Positions 12,817 to 21,190 are shown, numbered from the stretch's first letter. The stretch is DNA of 35,234 bases from an uncultured bacterium (GCA_937919925.1 CALFOT010000062.1:1-35234); one strand, 5' to 3'. Notes: generated by a model not told the origin, from the sequence alone. Numbers and translations are program-made.

Positions 12817-12975
12817 CTAGAGCTTCTTCTCGCGGTGTGGTGTGTGCTTCCGGCAGAAGCCGCAGAACTTGCTCTTTTCGAGCTTGTAATCGGCACGAGG
12901 CTTCTTGTTGGTCGTGTAATTGCGATTACGACACTCGGTGCACTCGAGGAAGACGTGGCGTTCTTTATTCTTCAT
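12817..12975 (-). CDS. rpmG: 50S ribosomal protein L33, zinc-ribbon form
   Basis: This short gene encodes 52 residues, beginning 'MKNKERHVFLECTECRNRNY' and ending '...HREKKL' at a TAG (12817-12819). Two CxxC pairs ('CTEC' and 'CGFC') make it the zinc-binding (C+) form of L33. The tuf-rpmG-secE order is common in bacteria outside the gammaproteobacteria. A tRNA-Trp gene often found between rpmG and secE elsewhere is absent here. Confidence 0.95.
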   Translation of the reverse strand: MKNKERHVFLECTECRNRNYTTNKKPRADYKLEKSKFCGFCRKHTPHREKKL

Positions 12976-13004
12976 GACCAGGTATGGGTTACCTCAGCCC
13001 CACC

Positions 13005-13020
13005 CCACCAAACACGGTGG
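13005..13020 (-). promoter_or_regulatory. Small hairpin between tuf and rpmG
   Basis: A 5-bp stem (CCACC/GGTGG) with a 6-base loop lies in the 66-base spacer after the tuf stop. It has no U-run and could modestly reduce read-through from the highly expressed tuf gene. The evidence is weak. Confidence 0.25.
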
Positions 13021-13041
13021 AGCAGGGCCGTGGATTTTGAT

Positions 13042-14247
13042 TTACGCGATGACCTTGGCAACGACGCCAGCGCCAACAGTACGACCACCTTCACGAATAG
13101 CAAAGCGAAGCTGCTCATCCATGGCGATCGGGGTAAGGAGCTCAACAACCATCTTGATGTTGTCGCCAGGCATAACCATTTCCACATCACCAACCAGCTC
13201 ACAAGTGCCAGTTACGTCGGTGGTGCGGAAGTAGAACTGAGGACGGTAGCCGTTGAAGAATGGCTTGTGACGGCCACCCTCTTCTTTGGTCAGAATGTAG
13301 ACCTCAGCCTCGAACTTGGTGTGCGGGGTGATGGAACCTGGCTTTGCCAAAACTTGGCCGCGCTCCACATCTTCCTTCTTGATACCACGCAGTAGGCAGC
13401 CAACGTTATCGCCGGCCTGGCCTTCGGTCATGGTCTTCTGGAACATCTCTACACCAGTGCAGGTGGTTTTCACGGTTTCGTGAATGCCCACAATCTCGAT
13501 GACATCACCGATTTTGACGACACCTTGCTCAATCTTGCCGGTCACCACAGTGCCGCGACCTTCGATCGAGAAAACATCCTCTACCGGCATCAGGAAATTC
13601 TTGTCCAAATCGCGCTGTGGAATGGGGATGTCGTTATCGACAGCATCCATCAGATTCTTCAGACACGCGACATCGGGGTCTTCGACACCACGGCCTGCCT
13701 GCACGGCTTCCATAGCCTTCAGTGCAGAGCCACGCACGATGCTGATATCGTCGCCAGGGAAATCATAAGCCGAAAGCAGCTCACGGATTTCCATCTCGAC
13801 GAGCTCCAAGAGCTCTTCATCATCGACCATGTCACACTTGTTCAGAAATACAACCAATGCCGGCACGTTTACTTGCTTGGCAAGCAGGATGTGCTCACGC
13901 GTTTGTGGCATAGGACCATCGTTGGCGGATACCACCAAGATTGCGCCGTCCATCTGGGCGGCACCGGTGATCATGTTCTTTACGTAGTCAGCGTGTCCCG
14001 GGCAATCTACGTGGGCGTAGTGGCGAATCGCGGTTTCGTATTCAACGTGTGCCGTTGAAATCGTGATACCACGTGCTTTCTCTTCCGGGGCCTTATCGAT
14101 TTCATCGAATGCCATAGCCTTGCCACCGCTGGCGACAGCCAGATAACCGGTAATCGCAGCCGTGAGGGTGGTCTTGCCGTGGTCGACGTGACCGATGGTA
14201 CCGACATTGACGTGCGGCTTGGTTCTTTCAAAGACTTGCTTTGCCAT
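13042..14247 (-). CDS. tuf: Translation elongation factor Tu
   Basis: The product is 401 residues. EF-Tu brings aminoacyl-tRNA to the ribosome in a GTP-dependent way. All G motifs are present: GHVDHGKT (19-26), GITI (60-63), DCPGH (81-85), NKCD (136-139) and the GSAL region. The domain 2 and 3 sequence includes '[10 protein letters not shown]' and the C-terminal '[15 protein letters not shown]'. It follows four tRNA genes on the same transcript, so one promoter would make both the factor and some of its tRNA ligands. Confidence 0.98.
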   Translation of the reverse strand: MAKQVFERTKPHVNVGTIGHVDHGKTTLTAAITGYLAVASGGKAMAFDEIDKAPEEKARGITISTAHVEYETAIRHYAHVDCPGHADYVKNMITGAAQMDGAILVVSANDGPMPQTREHILLAKQVNVPALVVFLNKCDMVDDEELLELVEMEIRELLSAYDFPGDDISIVRGSALKAMEAVQAGRGVEDPDVACLKNLMDAVDNDIPIPQRDLDKNFLMPVEDVFSIEGRGTVVTGKIEQGVVKIGDVIEIVGIHETVKTTCTGVEMFQKTMTEGQAGDNVGCLLRGIKKEDVERGQVLAKPGSITPHTKFEAEVYILTKEEGGRHKPFFNGYRPQFYFRTTDVTGTCELVGDVEMVMPGDNIKMVVELLTPIAMDEQLRFAIREGGRTVGAGVVAKVIA

Positions 14248-14333
14248 TGTCTTATGGATTTCCGTTCGGCGGAAGTTTTTTTTTGGTTGAGTGGTGGTCT
14301 CGCGCCCAACACAGGCGAGAGATGATTTGGTTT

Positions 14334-14408
<75 letters not shown>

Positions 14409-14458
14409 GTGAACCCGAGTTTTCAATCCGGGTAGCAGGACGTTGTTGCGCACAGAAG

Positions 14459-14532
14459 TGGAGCGGGTGATGGGAATCGAACCCACGTGACCAGCTTGGA
14501 AGGCTGGGGCTCTACCATTGAGCTACACCCGC
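14459..14532 (-). tRNA. tRNA-Gly (anticodon TCC)
   Basis: The acceptor stem is GCGGGTG/CACCCGC and the anticodon stem CCAGC/GCTGG encloses loop CTTCCAA, so the anticodon is TCC (GGA/GGG glycine codons). The T-loop is TTCGATT and CCA is encoded. It corresponds in position to E. coli glyT. Confidence 0.97.
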
Positions 14533-14584
14533 CCAAAGATCGGTCGTTGTGTGACATAAAAACTTTATGCAACACGGTGGGTTC

Positions 14585-14669
14585 TGGTGGGGAGAAGAGG
14601 ATTCGAACCTCTGAAGGCGGAGCCAATGGATTTACAATCCATCCCTGTTGGCCACTTAGGTATCTCCCC
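14585..14669 (-). tRNA. tRNA-Tyr (anticodon GTA)
   Basis: This 85-base tRNA has acceptor stem GGGGAGA/TCTCCCC (partners at each end), anticodon stem ATGGA/TCCAT with loop TTGTAAA (anticodon GTA), and the long variable arm expected of a class II bacterial tRNA-Tyr. CCA is encoded. It corresponds in position to E. coli tyrU. Confidence 0.97.
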
Positions 14670-14752
14670 GTGAAGCCGAAAGCTTCTAGTCCTGGTTTAA
14701 TTCTGAAGGAACGTGCTCTTCGACGAGCCTAAGCCCTGCACAAACAGGGGGT

Positions 14753-14828
14753 TGGAGCTAGCGAAGGGACTCGAACCCTTGACCGTCCGCTTACAAGGCG
14801 GAAGCTCTACCAACTGAGCTACGCTAGC
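14753..14828 (-). tRNA. tRNA-Thr (anticodon TGT)
   Basis: The acceptor stem is GCTAGCG/CGCTAGC and the anticodon stem TCCGC/GCGGA encloses loop CTTGTAA, giving anticodon TGT for ACA/ACG threonine codons. The T-loop is TTCGAGT and CCA is encoded. It is the first gene of the tRNA-tuf transcript and corresponds in position to E. coli thrU. Confidence 0.97.
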
Positions 14829-14857
14829 AGTCGTCGGAGCGTGGAAAAGGGCAGAAC

Positions 14858-14885
14858 ATAATAAGCCCAACGCTTCTCCCGTCAA
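14858..14885 (-). promoter_or_regulatory. Sigma70-type promoter of the tRNA-tuf cluster
   Basis: The minus strand reads TTGACG (14880-14885), 16 bases, then TATTAT (14858-14863). Both hexamers match consensus at 5 of 6 positions. Initiation would be near 14851, about 23 bases before the first tRNA. It lies between the aroC terminator and the tRNA genes, exactly where the cluster promoter is needed. Confidence 0.75.
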
Positions 14886-14929
14886 CTAAAGAACCTACGA
14901 AAATCATGCCAAGAAGCCGATTCGCCCAC

Positions 14930-14960
14930 AAAAGTGAAAATCTTCTGCCATGAGCAGAAG
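14930..14960 (-). terminator. Rho-independent terminator of the mutS2-aroC operon
   Basis: A perfect 7-bp stem (CTTCTGC/GCAGAAG) with a 5-base loop lies 21 bases past the aroC stop and is followed on the minus strand by ATTTTCACTTTT. The stem plus U-rich tail is a reasonable intrinsic terminator, and it separates aroC from the tRNA-tuf promoter. Confidence 0.7.
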
Positions 14961-14980
14961 GATGACGCGGTTGCGGGCGG

Positions 14981-16096
14981 CTAGTCTAGCCCAGCCGTGT
15001 CACTTGGCCAATCCGCTGGCGACTCGTTTTTTCCAAGTTCTTGAAAGCGCACCAACATCTCGCGCACGGTGACGGCCCCCAAACGCGCGCACAAAGCAGA
15101 GGCCAGCTCCAAACAGAGCAAGGCTTCCGCCACCACCACCGCTGCTTCGATCACGCAGACATCACTGCGTTCATAAGTGGCCTTGGCCGCCGTCATGTTC
15201 TCTAAATCCACGGAAGCAATACCTTTACGCATGGTTGGCAATGGTTTTACCGCCGCCTGCAAGAGAATTTCCTGGCCATTGGTGAGGCCACCCTCGATAC
15301 CTCCTGCATGGTTGGAGCTACGCCCCAAGCCAGCCCAGCCACTGGGATCCAAGACAATCGGATCGTGAAAAAGACTGCCGGGTACATCACCGGCAGCCAT
15401 GCCGGCCCCAATCCCCACTCCCTTGACAGCCGGAATTGAAGCCAGTGCAGCCATCAGGCGTGCATCCAAACGGTCTACCGGTTGGGCAAAACCGCCCAGA
15501 CCGGGTGGGCAGCCATGCGCTCGGACTTCCAGTGTGCCACCCAGGGAATCGCCGCTTGCTTTGGCGGCATCGATAGCCGCATGCCAAGTTTCCACTTGCT
15601 CGCCAGGAATGCCAGCTACCGAGAGCACTCGGCCACTGACCTGAATTTCGAAAACAGCCAAGAGTTGCCGGCAAATAGCCCCTAGCGCCGTGCGGGCGGC
15701 CGTTTCGCGCGCCGAGGCACGCTCCAGTTGGGCACGCATATCGCGGGATTTATGCCGCAATATTCCGGCCAAGTCGACGTGGCCGGGCCGCGGCGCCTTC
15801 AGGTTCGGAAGTGTGTCGATGCGCGCATCACTGTTGGTCAGGGAAAAACACAACGGCGAACCGAGAGTCACGCCGCCCTTCAAACCTGCCAGCACGTGTA
15901 ACTCATCTTTTTCAAAACTAGCACGCAAACCACGTCCATGACCTTCCCAACGCCGTTTGAGCTCATTTCGGACGGCGTCGAAATCAATCCGGAAGCCGGC
16001 TGGAAGCCCCTCCAAAAAGGCCACGAGAACTGGCCCGTGGGATTCCCCTGCAGTTTTCCACCGCAATCCCTGTGTTCCTGGCGATAGCGCACTCAA
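14981..16096 (-). CDS. aroC: Chorismate synthase
   Basis: The product is 371 residues. It converts 5-enolpyruvylshikimate-3-phosphate to chorismate, the last shared step of aromatic amino acid synthesis, using reduced FMN. Family signatures visible are 'GESHGP' near the N-terminus, 'RASARETAARTALG' around residue 126, and the FMN-site 'SSNHAGGIEGGLTNGQ' around residue 260. The start is a TTG whose last bases overlap the TGA of the preceding response regulator. GGGAGG stands about 7 bases upstream, which supports it. Confidence 0.95.
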   Translation of the reverse strand: MSALSPGTQGLRWKTAGESHGPVLVAFLEGLPAGFRIDFDAVRNELKRRWEGHGRGLRASFEKDELHVLAGLKGGVTLGSPLCFSLTNSDARIDTLPNLKAPRPGHVDLAGILRHKSRDMRAQLERASARETAARTALGAICRQLLAVFEIQVSGRVLSVAGIPGEQVETWHAAIDAAKASGDSLGGTLEVRAHGCPPGLGGFAQPVDRLDARLMAALASIPAVKGVGIGAGMAAGDVPGSLFHDPIVLDPSGWAGLGRSSNHAGGIEGGLTNGQEILLQAAVKPLPTMRKGIASVDLENMTAAKATYERSDVCVIEAAVVVAEALLCLELASALCARLGAVTVREMLVRFQELGKNESPADWPSDTAGLD

Positions 16097-16500
16097 GAGC
16101 CGGCCTCCCTTTCCAGGGCGGGTGCGGAAGCGGCGCTTGGAACCACCGCAGCAAGGACCGCCGCCACCAAATCAAGGATGGCAAAAGGTTTGGAAATGAC
16201 GGCCATAAAACCCGGTAAGGCCTCGACTTCGCGCAGGTCTTCTGCCCCTGGAGTACCGGTCACAATCCAAGTTGGAGGGAGGCCAAACTGGGAGGACCAA
16301 GCACGGACGTAACCCACACCAGACTCCCCCATACCAAGATGGTAATCCATTAACAACGCCGCGCATTGTCCGTTTTCAAGGGCTTCACGCACGATTTTTG
16401 GTGAGCAACAAGCGACGATTTCATGGCCACGATGACGAAACGCCATCGTCATCAATTCGCACATGGCTAGATCATTATCAACGACAAAAATTTTCTTCAA
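16093..16500 (-). CDS. Single-domain response regulator receiver protein
   Basis: The product is 135 residues from a TTG start at 16500. It is a stand-alone CheY-like receiver: the acidic pair D8/D10 ('VVDND'), phosphoacceptor D52 ('LLMDYHL'), switch threonine at 81-83 ('VTGTP') and K104 ('ISKPF') are all present. The C-terminus is a short alanine-rich tail with no DNA-binding domain. The TTG overlaps the mutS2 TGA and has GGAGAGG 4 bases upstream; another in-frame TTG at 16530 is less likely. No partner histidine kinase is in the window, so its signal is unknown. Confidence 0.88.
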   Translation of the reverse strand: MKKIFVVDNDLAMCELMTMAFRHRGHEIVACCSPKIVREALENGQCAALLMDYHLGMGESGVGYVRAWSSQFGLPPTWIVTGTPGAEDLREVEALPGFMAVISKPFAILDLVAAVLAAVVPSAASAPALEREAGS

Positions 16501-18575
16501 TCGTCCTCTCCAGGGGGTGGTTCCACCCAAGTCAATTCGCGGAATGGCAGCATAACTTCCATAGAACCATGACGCACTTTAACCCGCTCCCGCTTGCCAT
16601 CCACCTTAATGACCATCAAACGTTCGCGCAGCCGCGGCACATACACACGGTCGCCCTTCTTCAAACTCTTCACAAACGCCAACCAACGTTGGTTGAGGAT
16701 GTCCTCGTGCAATAAAGCCTGCAACTTGCGAATAAAAGTATCGACATCCGCGCGCTCGGCCACCGGCAAGCGCCCCAACAGCGATGCGCCGTCGCCGTGA
16801 AGCAAATTTTGAATGCTGCGGTAGTGGTCCCGATACTGCTGCTCTGCTTCTTCTTCGCGCAGGCGTCGGCGCTGCCAAGATGCCGCCTCTTCTCCTGCCA
16901 AATCCCGAGAACGCTGCTGAATCCGTAATTCCTCGTCACTTGCCGATTCGCGAAGAATTTCCGCTTCACGCCGTACCCGCCCGACATCCGCGAGTAGTTG
17001 ATCGGTGCCGGAACCACGCGAAGACAATTCTCGGGCGCGTTCCAACAGAGCTTCTTCTAAGCCCAAACGCTCGGCGACTTCCACTGCATGACTGGCCCCC
17101 GGAACACCCACGAGTAGGCGAAACTTAGGCGACAAAGTCAGTGGATCGAACTCCATCGAAGCGTTTTCGGCGCGCTGCACATCGAGGGAGAACAATTTCA
17201 GTTGGCCGAGATGTGTGTTGGCGATGGTCCATGCGCCCGAAGCCAACAGCTGCTCGAGAACCGCCTGACCAAGTGCGGCCCCCTCTTCTGGATCGGTACC
17301 CGTACCGAGTTCGTCCAATAAGACCAAGGTTCCCGGAGCAGCCACGGCAAGAATACGGCGAATCCGCAGCAGGTGTCCAGAGAAAGTGGAAAGGCTAGAT
17401 TGAAGTGATTGCGCATCGCCGACGTCGGCCAACACCGCTTGGTAATCTGGAATTTCGCTGCCAATCGCCGCAGCAATGGGCAGACCGCGCGTGGCCAACC
17501 AAGCCGCTAAACCCACCGTTTTCAGCACCAAGGTTTTGCCACCGGTGTTGGGACCAGTGACCACCAACAGATCAAAACTGGTGCCGATTTGCATGCCAAG
17601 GGGCACGACCTCCGCCGGCGACAAAGTACGCAGCAACAGCGGGTGACGCGCATCCACTAAGCGCATACCGCGTGAATGCGCCACCGTTTCGGCATAACAG
17701 CCTTCCACTTCTTTGGCCCAACGCGCTGCCGCCACGGCTACATCGACTTCGGCTAGGCGGTTTTGGGCGTCAGCCAAACGTGGTTCCGAGCGCAACACTC
17801 CCACGCACAAATCACGCAATATTTCATCTACCAAGCGGCGTTCGGCAAAACGCGCCTCGGTCACGTGATTGGATAACTCCAAAATCGCGTTCGGCTCGAC
17901 AAACAAAGTATCACCCGATTGCGAGCGATCATGAACCACTCCGGCGCGCCGCGAAGATTGCATGGCGCGTACGGCAAGCAGCAAGCGATCGCCGCGAATG
18001 ACGGGCTGGCGCTGGCGCAACATGCCTTTTTGAAACATGCCCTCGGCAATCAGCTCGAGTTTGTCGTTGCGCTGCTTTTCCAGTTTGCGGATGGTACTTC
18101 GCGCTGCCGCTAAACCGGGGTGCGCTTCGTCTTTCACACTGCCGCGCGCATCGATCGCAAGGCGTATTTTGGTGCACAAATCCGGCAAATGCGGTGCGCC
18201 CAGAATGGTCTTGCCGAGCGCCTCATAACGCGGATACCGCTCAGCCCAGCGGCGTAGCTCCGCCACGCGCTCCAAGGTTTCAGCGATGGAAATCAACTCT
18301 AATCCCTCTAAGACCCGCTTGCGGGCACTTGCCGCCAAGGCCACGATATCGGCGCAGCGAGCCAACGAAGGGACGTGATCGGCCTGTTGGGCAGCCAAAG
18401 CCTCGCGGCCGCGTTGACGTCGCGCTGGCACCAAACTGGCCCCTCCCTCCTGAGCAATACTCAGCACCAATTGTTGCCCACCGCTGGTCACGGCCAAACT
18501 ACTGATCCACTCAAGCACCACTTCCACTTCGAGGGCTTCAAGGGTGTCTTCTGCAATTGTTGGTGGCGAAGGCAT
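16497..18575 (-). CDS. mutS2: MutS2-family ATPase lacking the Smr domain
   Basis: The product is 692 residues. The MutS core and clamp region is followed by the ATPase with Walker A GPNTGGKT (341-348) and Walker B 'LVLLDELGTGTDP' (417-429), then a long arginine/glutamate-rich coiled region (about 510-590) and a KOW-like beta segment near 636-685 that ends the protein. Typical MutS2 proteins are about 780 residues and end in an Smr endonuclease domain. Here the frame stops before it. MutS2 acts on branched DNA or on collided ribosomes. Without Smr this protein would need another nuclease or would work only as a clamp ATPase. Confidence 0.92.
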   Translation of the reverse strand: MPSPPTIAEDTLEALEVEVVLEWISSLAVTSGGQQLVLSIAQEGGASLVPARRQRGREALAAQQADHVPSLARCADIVALAASARKRVLEGLELISIAETLERVAELRRWAERYPRYEALGKTILGAPHLPDLCTKIRLAIDARGSVKDEAHPGLAAARSTIRKLEKQRNDKLELIAEGMFQKGMLRQRQPVIRGDRLLLAVRAMQSSRRAGVVHDRSQSGDTLFVEPNAILELSNHVTEARFAERRLVDEILRDLCVGVLRSEPRLADAQNRLAEVDVAVAAARWAKEVEGCYAETVAHSRGMRLVDARHPLLLRTLSPAEVVPLGMQIGTSFDLLVVTGPNTGGKTLVLKTVGLAAWLATRGLPIAAAIGSEIPDYQAVLADVGDAQSLQSSLSTFSGHLLRIRRILAVAAPGTLVLLDELGTGTDPEEGAALGQAVLEQLLASGAWTIANTHLGQLKLFSLDVQRAENASMEFDPLTLSPKFRLLVGVPGASHAVEVAERLGLEEALLERARELSSRGSGTDQLLADVGRVRREAEILRESASDEELRIQQRSRDLAGEEAASWQRRRLREEEAEQQYRDHYRSIQNLLHGDGASLLGRLPVAERADVDTFIRKLQALLHEDILNQRWLAFVKSLKKGDRVYVPRLRERLMVIKVDGKRERVKVRHGSMEVMLPFRELTWVEPPPGEDD

Positions 18576-18626
18576 GAAATGGGTAGGCGTAAGGCCTAGA
18601 ATGAGAAACGCATGGAGACCACAGCG

Positions 18627-20015
18627 ATGAGTGAGAAGGAAAGCATTTGCGACACCATTCTAGATGCTATCGGCAACACGCCTTTGGTTCGACTCCCAAA
18701 GGATTTTGCTCCCGATGTGCAGTGCGAAATCCTGCTGAAACTGGATTATCTTAATCCCGGCGGCAGTATGAAAGATCGCATTGCCTTGCACATGGTGCGC
18801 GAAGCCGAAAAGAAAGGCTTGCTGAAACCTGGCGGGCGCATTGTCGAATGTAGTTCCGGCAACACCGGCGCGGGTTTGTGCGTCGTCGCGGCGGCTTTGG
18901 GTTATGCCATCACCATTGTAATTCCCGACAAGATGTCGTCGGAAAAAATCTCGGCCCTGCGTGCTTTGGGTGCCGAGGTGGTGGTTACGCCATGCAATGT
19001 CGATATCGAAAGCCCCATGCACTACACCAAGGTTGCCGGACGTATTGCTGCGGAAACGGAAGGCGCCTGGTGGCCGGATCAATATCACAATCGCGATAAC
19101 ACCGATGCCCACTACTACTCCACGGCTCCTGAATTGTGGGAACAGTGCGGCGGCAAACTGGATGTTTTTGTGGCTGGCGCTGGCACGGGCGGCACTTTGA
19201 GCGGCATCGGCCGCTACTTGAAAGAACAAAATCCACAGGTGCAAATCGTTGGAGTGGATCCACCCGGCTCGATTTTGGCCCACTACTGGGAACACCAGGA
19301 AATCTGCGATTCGGCGCCGTATGCGGTGGAAGGCGTCGGCGAAGAAGAAGTACCGGGCGCTTGGGATCCGCATTTGATTGACCAGTATGAAGTCGTACCC
19401 GATGGCGAATCTTTTGCAATGGCGCGGCGCTTGGCTGCAGAAACTGGCATTTTCCCAGGTGGGTCTGGGGGCATGAACTTGGTGGCGGCATTAAAGATTG
19501 CGCGCACTCTTCCTGCCAATGCCCGCCTGGTCACCATCTTGCCTGATTACGGTAAAGCGTATTTGAGTAAAGTTTATAGCGAAGACTGGCTACGTGATTT
19601 CGGCTACTTGCCAAAAGTGGCTGCCAGTCACGCCAAAGTGCGCGACTTGATGCGTGAGAAAAACACTGCTGTGTTGTTCTCGATCGATAGCGTGGCTTGG
19701 GCCGTGCGTCAGGCTGGTGAACGCGGTGTGCGGCCGCTGCCAGTGCAGGATGGATTAGGTGGCAAACTGCTTGGGGTCTTTGATGAGGATCGTGCGCTAC
19801 AACTCCTTGCCGAGGGCGCCAACCTCGACAAAATGCATGTTGCCCAATGTTTGTGTGCCGCGCCAGTGGTTCTACTAGCTGGCGCTCCCTGGCAGCGTGC
19901 GGTCGAAGCGCTGCAACACACGGAAGCAGTGCTCGTGGAAGTGCGCGGCGAATACCGTTCGCTGGATCGCCGCGATTTGCTGCAAGCTCTCAAGCGCTTG
20001 GATCACAGCGCTTAA
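18627..20015 (+). CDS. Cystathionine beta-synthase-type PLP enzyme with CBS pair
   Basis: The product is 462 residues from the ATG at 18627; a second in-frame ATG lies at 18612. GGAG at 18614-18617 favours the 18627 start. The fold-type II PLP domain has the Schiff-base lysine in 'NPGGSMKDR' (K49), the 'SSGNTGAG' substrate loop, 'GTGGTLSGIGRYLKEQ' for the phosphate and 'VEGVGEEEVP', which is typical of cystathionine beta-synthases. Residues about 335-455 form a CBS-domain pair, a nucleotide or SAM sensor. It probably condenses serine and homocysteine, but an O-acetylserine or O-phosphoserine sulfhydrylase role cannot be excluded. It is divergent from mutS2 with a very short spacer. Confidence 0.9.
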   Translation: MSEKESICDTILDAIGNTPLVRLPKDFAPDVQCEILLKLDYLNPGGSMKDRIALHMVREAEKKGLLKPGGRIVECSSGNTGAGLCVVAAALGYAITIVIPDKMSSEKISALRALGAEVVVTPCNVDIESPMHYTKVAGRIAAETEGAWWPDQYHNRDNTDAHYYSTAPELWEQCGGKLDVFVAGAGTGGTLSGIGRYLKEQNPQVQIVGVDPPGSILAHYWEHQEICDSAPYAVEGVGEEEVPGAWDPHLIDQYEVVPDGESFAMARRLAAETGIFPGGSGGMNLVAALKIARTLPANARLVTILPDYGKAYLSKVYSEDWLRDFGYLPKVAASHAKVRDLMREKNTAVLFSIDSVAWAVRQAGERGVRPLPVQDGLGGKLLGVFDEDRALQLLAEGANLDKMHVAQCLCAAPVVLLAGAPWQRAVEALQHTEAVLVEVRGEYRSLDRRDLLQALKRLDHSA

Positions 20016-20052
20016 AAAAAAGCCGTCGTTGTGCAAAAAGCACAACGACGGC
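20014..20052 (-). terminator. Strong intrinsic terminator between convergent genes
   Basis: A perfect 13-bp stem (20022-20034 with 20040-20052) closes a 5-base loop. On the minus strand it is followed by eight U residues, so it ends the selenoprotein transcript. The A-run also contributes to the stop codon of the plus-strand PLP enzyme. For that gene the hairpin lacks a U-tail, although it could still slow polymerase. Confidence 0.85.
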
Positions 20053-20079
20053 CAGAGCTGGAAAGAAAGCGCCTAGGCT

Positions 20080-21129
20080 TTAGAGCTTAATCTTCTCCAG
20101 GTGCTTGCTACATGCGGCACCTTTATTCTTGTGACAGGTCTCACAGCTATCTTTATAGCCGGGACGACGCTCATCGATGAGCTGCTGCGCCGCGCTGCGC
20201 GCATGCTCGGCAATCTGCGCATCAGCGCACTTTTTGGTGATGGAGATGTAAGTCTTCACCGCGTCGGAATACTCCTTGTCCCTTTCAAAGTTTTGCGCTT
20301 TGAGAAACAGCTCGCCACCAGCAAGCTCTTTGGAGTAAAACTCTTTGCTCTGCAAGCCCTCCAATAAGGCCATGGTCTCGGCCACGCCAGAATAAGGCGA
20401 GTCTTTCCCTAAGTAGGGCTTAGCAAGCTCCATACCCTTGTACCAAAATCCCTGTTCAATGGCTTGCGAACAAGAAGTAAAGGCTTTTGCACACTGCCCC
20501 ATCAGAGAAATCTCCAAGCGGCCGGCCCAAGCAGCATCTTCACCCTCAAGCTTCTCTTGTAGACTCTGCAAGTCCAACATGGCTTTGACCATGCTGCCTT
20601 TCTTGATGGATTTAAAAACCTTACTCAGCGCCTGCGGGTAAACGCTGGTTTTCTTGGCCCCCTTTTGGGCCTCGGCGAGGGCACTACTCGAAGCAGCTGG
20701 ATGCCCGGTCCATTGCATTTCCTTACCGAGAAAAACAGCACTGGTTGGGAATCCGGAAACGCCAATCACATTCTCTAACTCGCCACCCGGCAAGATGACG
20801 ACAGGGTGGGTCACACTATGGGCTTCCAGCCACGGTGCAACCAATTCGATGGGCTCATTAGTCACGCTAATGACGACCAGGCCTTTCGCACTCTCTTTCT
20901 CCCAAGCGGAGTTCAGGTGCGGAAGCTGGCCTAAGCAAGGGCCTCACCAGGTACGGAAGACTTCCACCAATACGGCGTGGCCCTCCAAATCCTCCACCGA
21001 TAACGGTGGTGTGTTGAGCCAAGTGGCATCAGTGAAATCTGGCATGCTGCCAGAAGCCTGCGCGGACGCAGAGCCACAAAGAACCAAGGCAAGTGTTGCG
21101 CTGGCGAAAGAGAGTGCAATCGTTTTCAT
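20080..21129 (-). CDS. Secreted thioredoxin-fold selenoprotein (in-frame TGA read as Sec)
   Basis: One continuous frame from the ATG at 21129 to the stop at 20080 encodes 349 residues if the TGA at 20944-20946 is read as selenocysteine. The N-terminus is a signal peptide ('MKTIALSF...SASAQA'). The thioredoxin core then reads 'VLVEVFRTW', Sec62, 'GPC', 'LGQLPHLN', with the cis-proline loop 'GFPTS' at P128. The active site is thus W-U-G-P-C, the thioredoxin WCGPC with the first cysteine replaced. Residues about 160-320 are helical and TPR-like, and the end carries CETCH (329-333) and CSKH (340-343). A standard gene caller would split it into two frames, 20944-21177 and 20080-20865. The role is probably thiol/disulfide or peroxide chemistry outside the cytoplasm; the substrate is unknown. 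Confidence 0.88.
20902..20929 (-). promoter_or_regulatory. Candidate bacterial SECIS hairpin
   Basis: Directly after the TGA the mRNA can fold with CCAGC (20925-20929) pairing GCUUGG (20902-20907, one bulged U), then a 4-base bulge and a UUC/GAA stem closing a 7-base loop, CGCACCU. The loop begins 22 bases after the UGA and has a G in its first two bases. Both fit published rules for bacterial SECIS elements. I folded it by hand and did not compute its stability. Confidence 0.45.
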
Positions 21130-21190
21130 GAGGAATGGGACCCTCGAGTGTCCCAGAGTACTTTTGCATGATAGCAAAGAACCACAGGCA

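Noticed and set aside
12976..13041. Possible tRNA-Trp between tuf and rpmG/secE
   Set aside because: No cloverleaf or CCA-ended acceptor stem can be drawn in the 66-base spacer.
12601..13395. Plus-strand open frame of 264 codons across secE, rpmG and tuf
   Set aside because: It is antisense to three well-identified genes and has no family similarity.
20080..20865. Separate gene starting at the GTG at 20865
   Set aside because: That start would fall in the middle of a thioredoxin fold. The frame is continuous with the upstream signal-peptide segment through the TGA, so one selenoprotein is the better reading.
20944..21177. Pseudogene interpretation: thioredoxin-like gene broken by a nonsense mutation
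   Set aside because: The TGA falls exactly on the catalytic Cys position of WCGPC and the remaining 262 codons are intact, which favours selenocysteine over decay. It is not fully excluded without the genome's Sec machinery.
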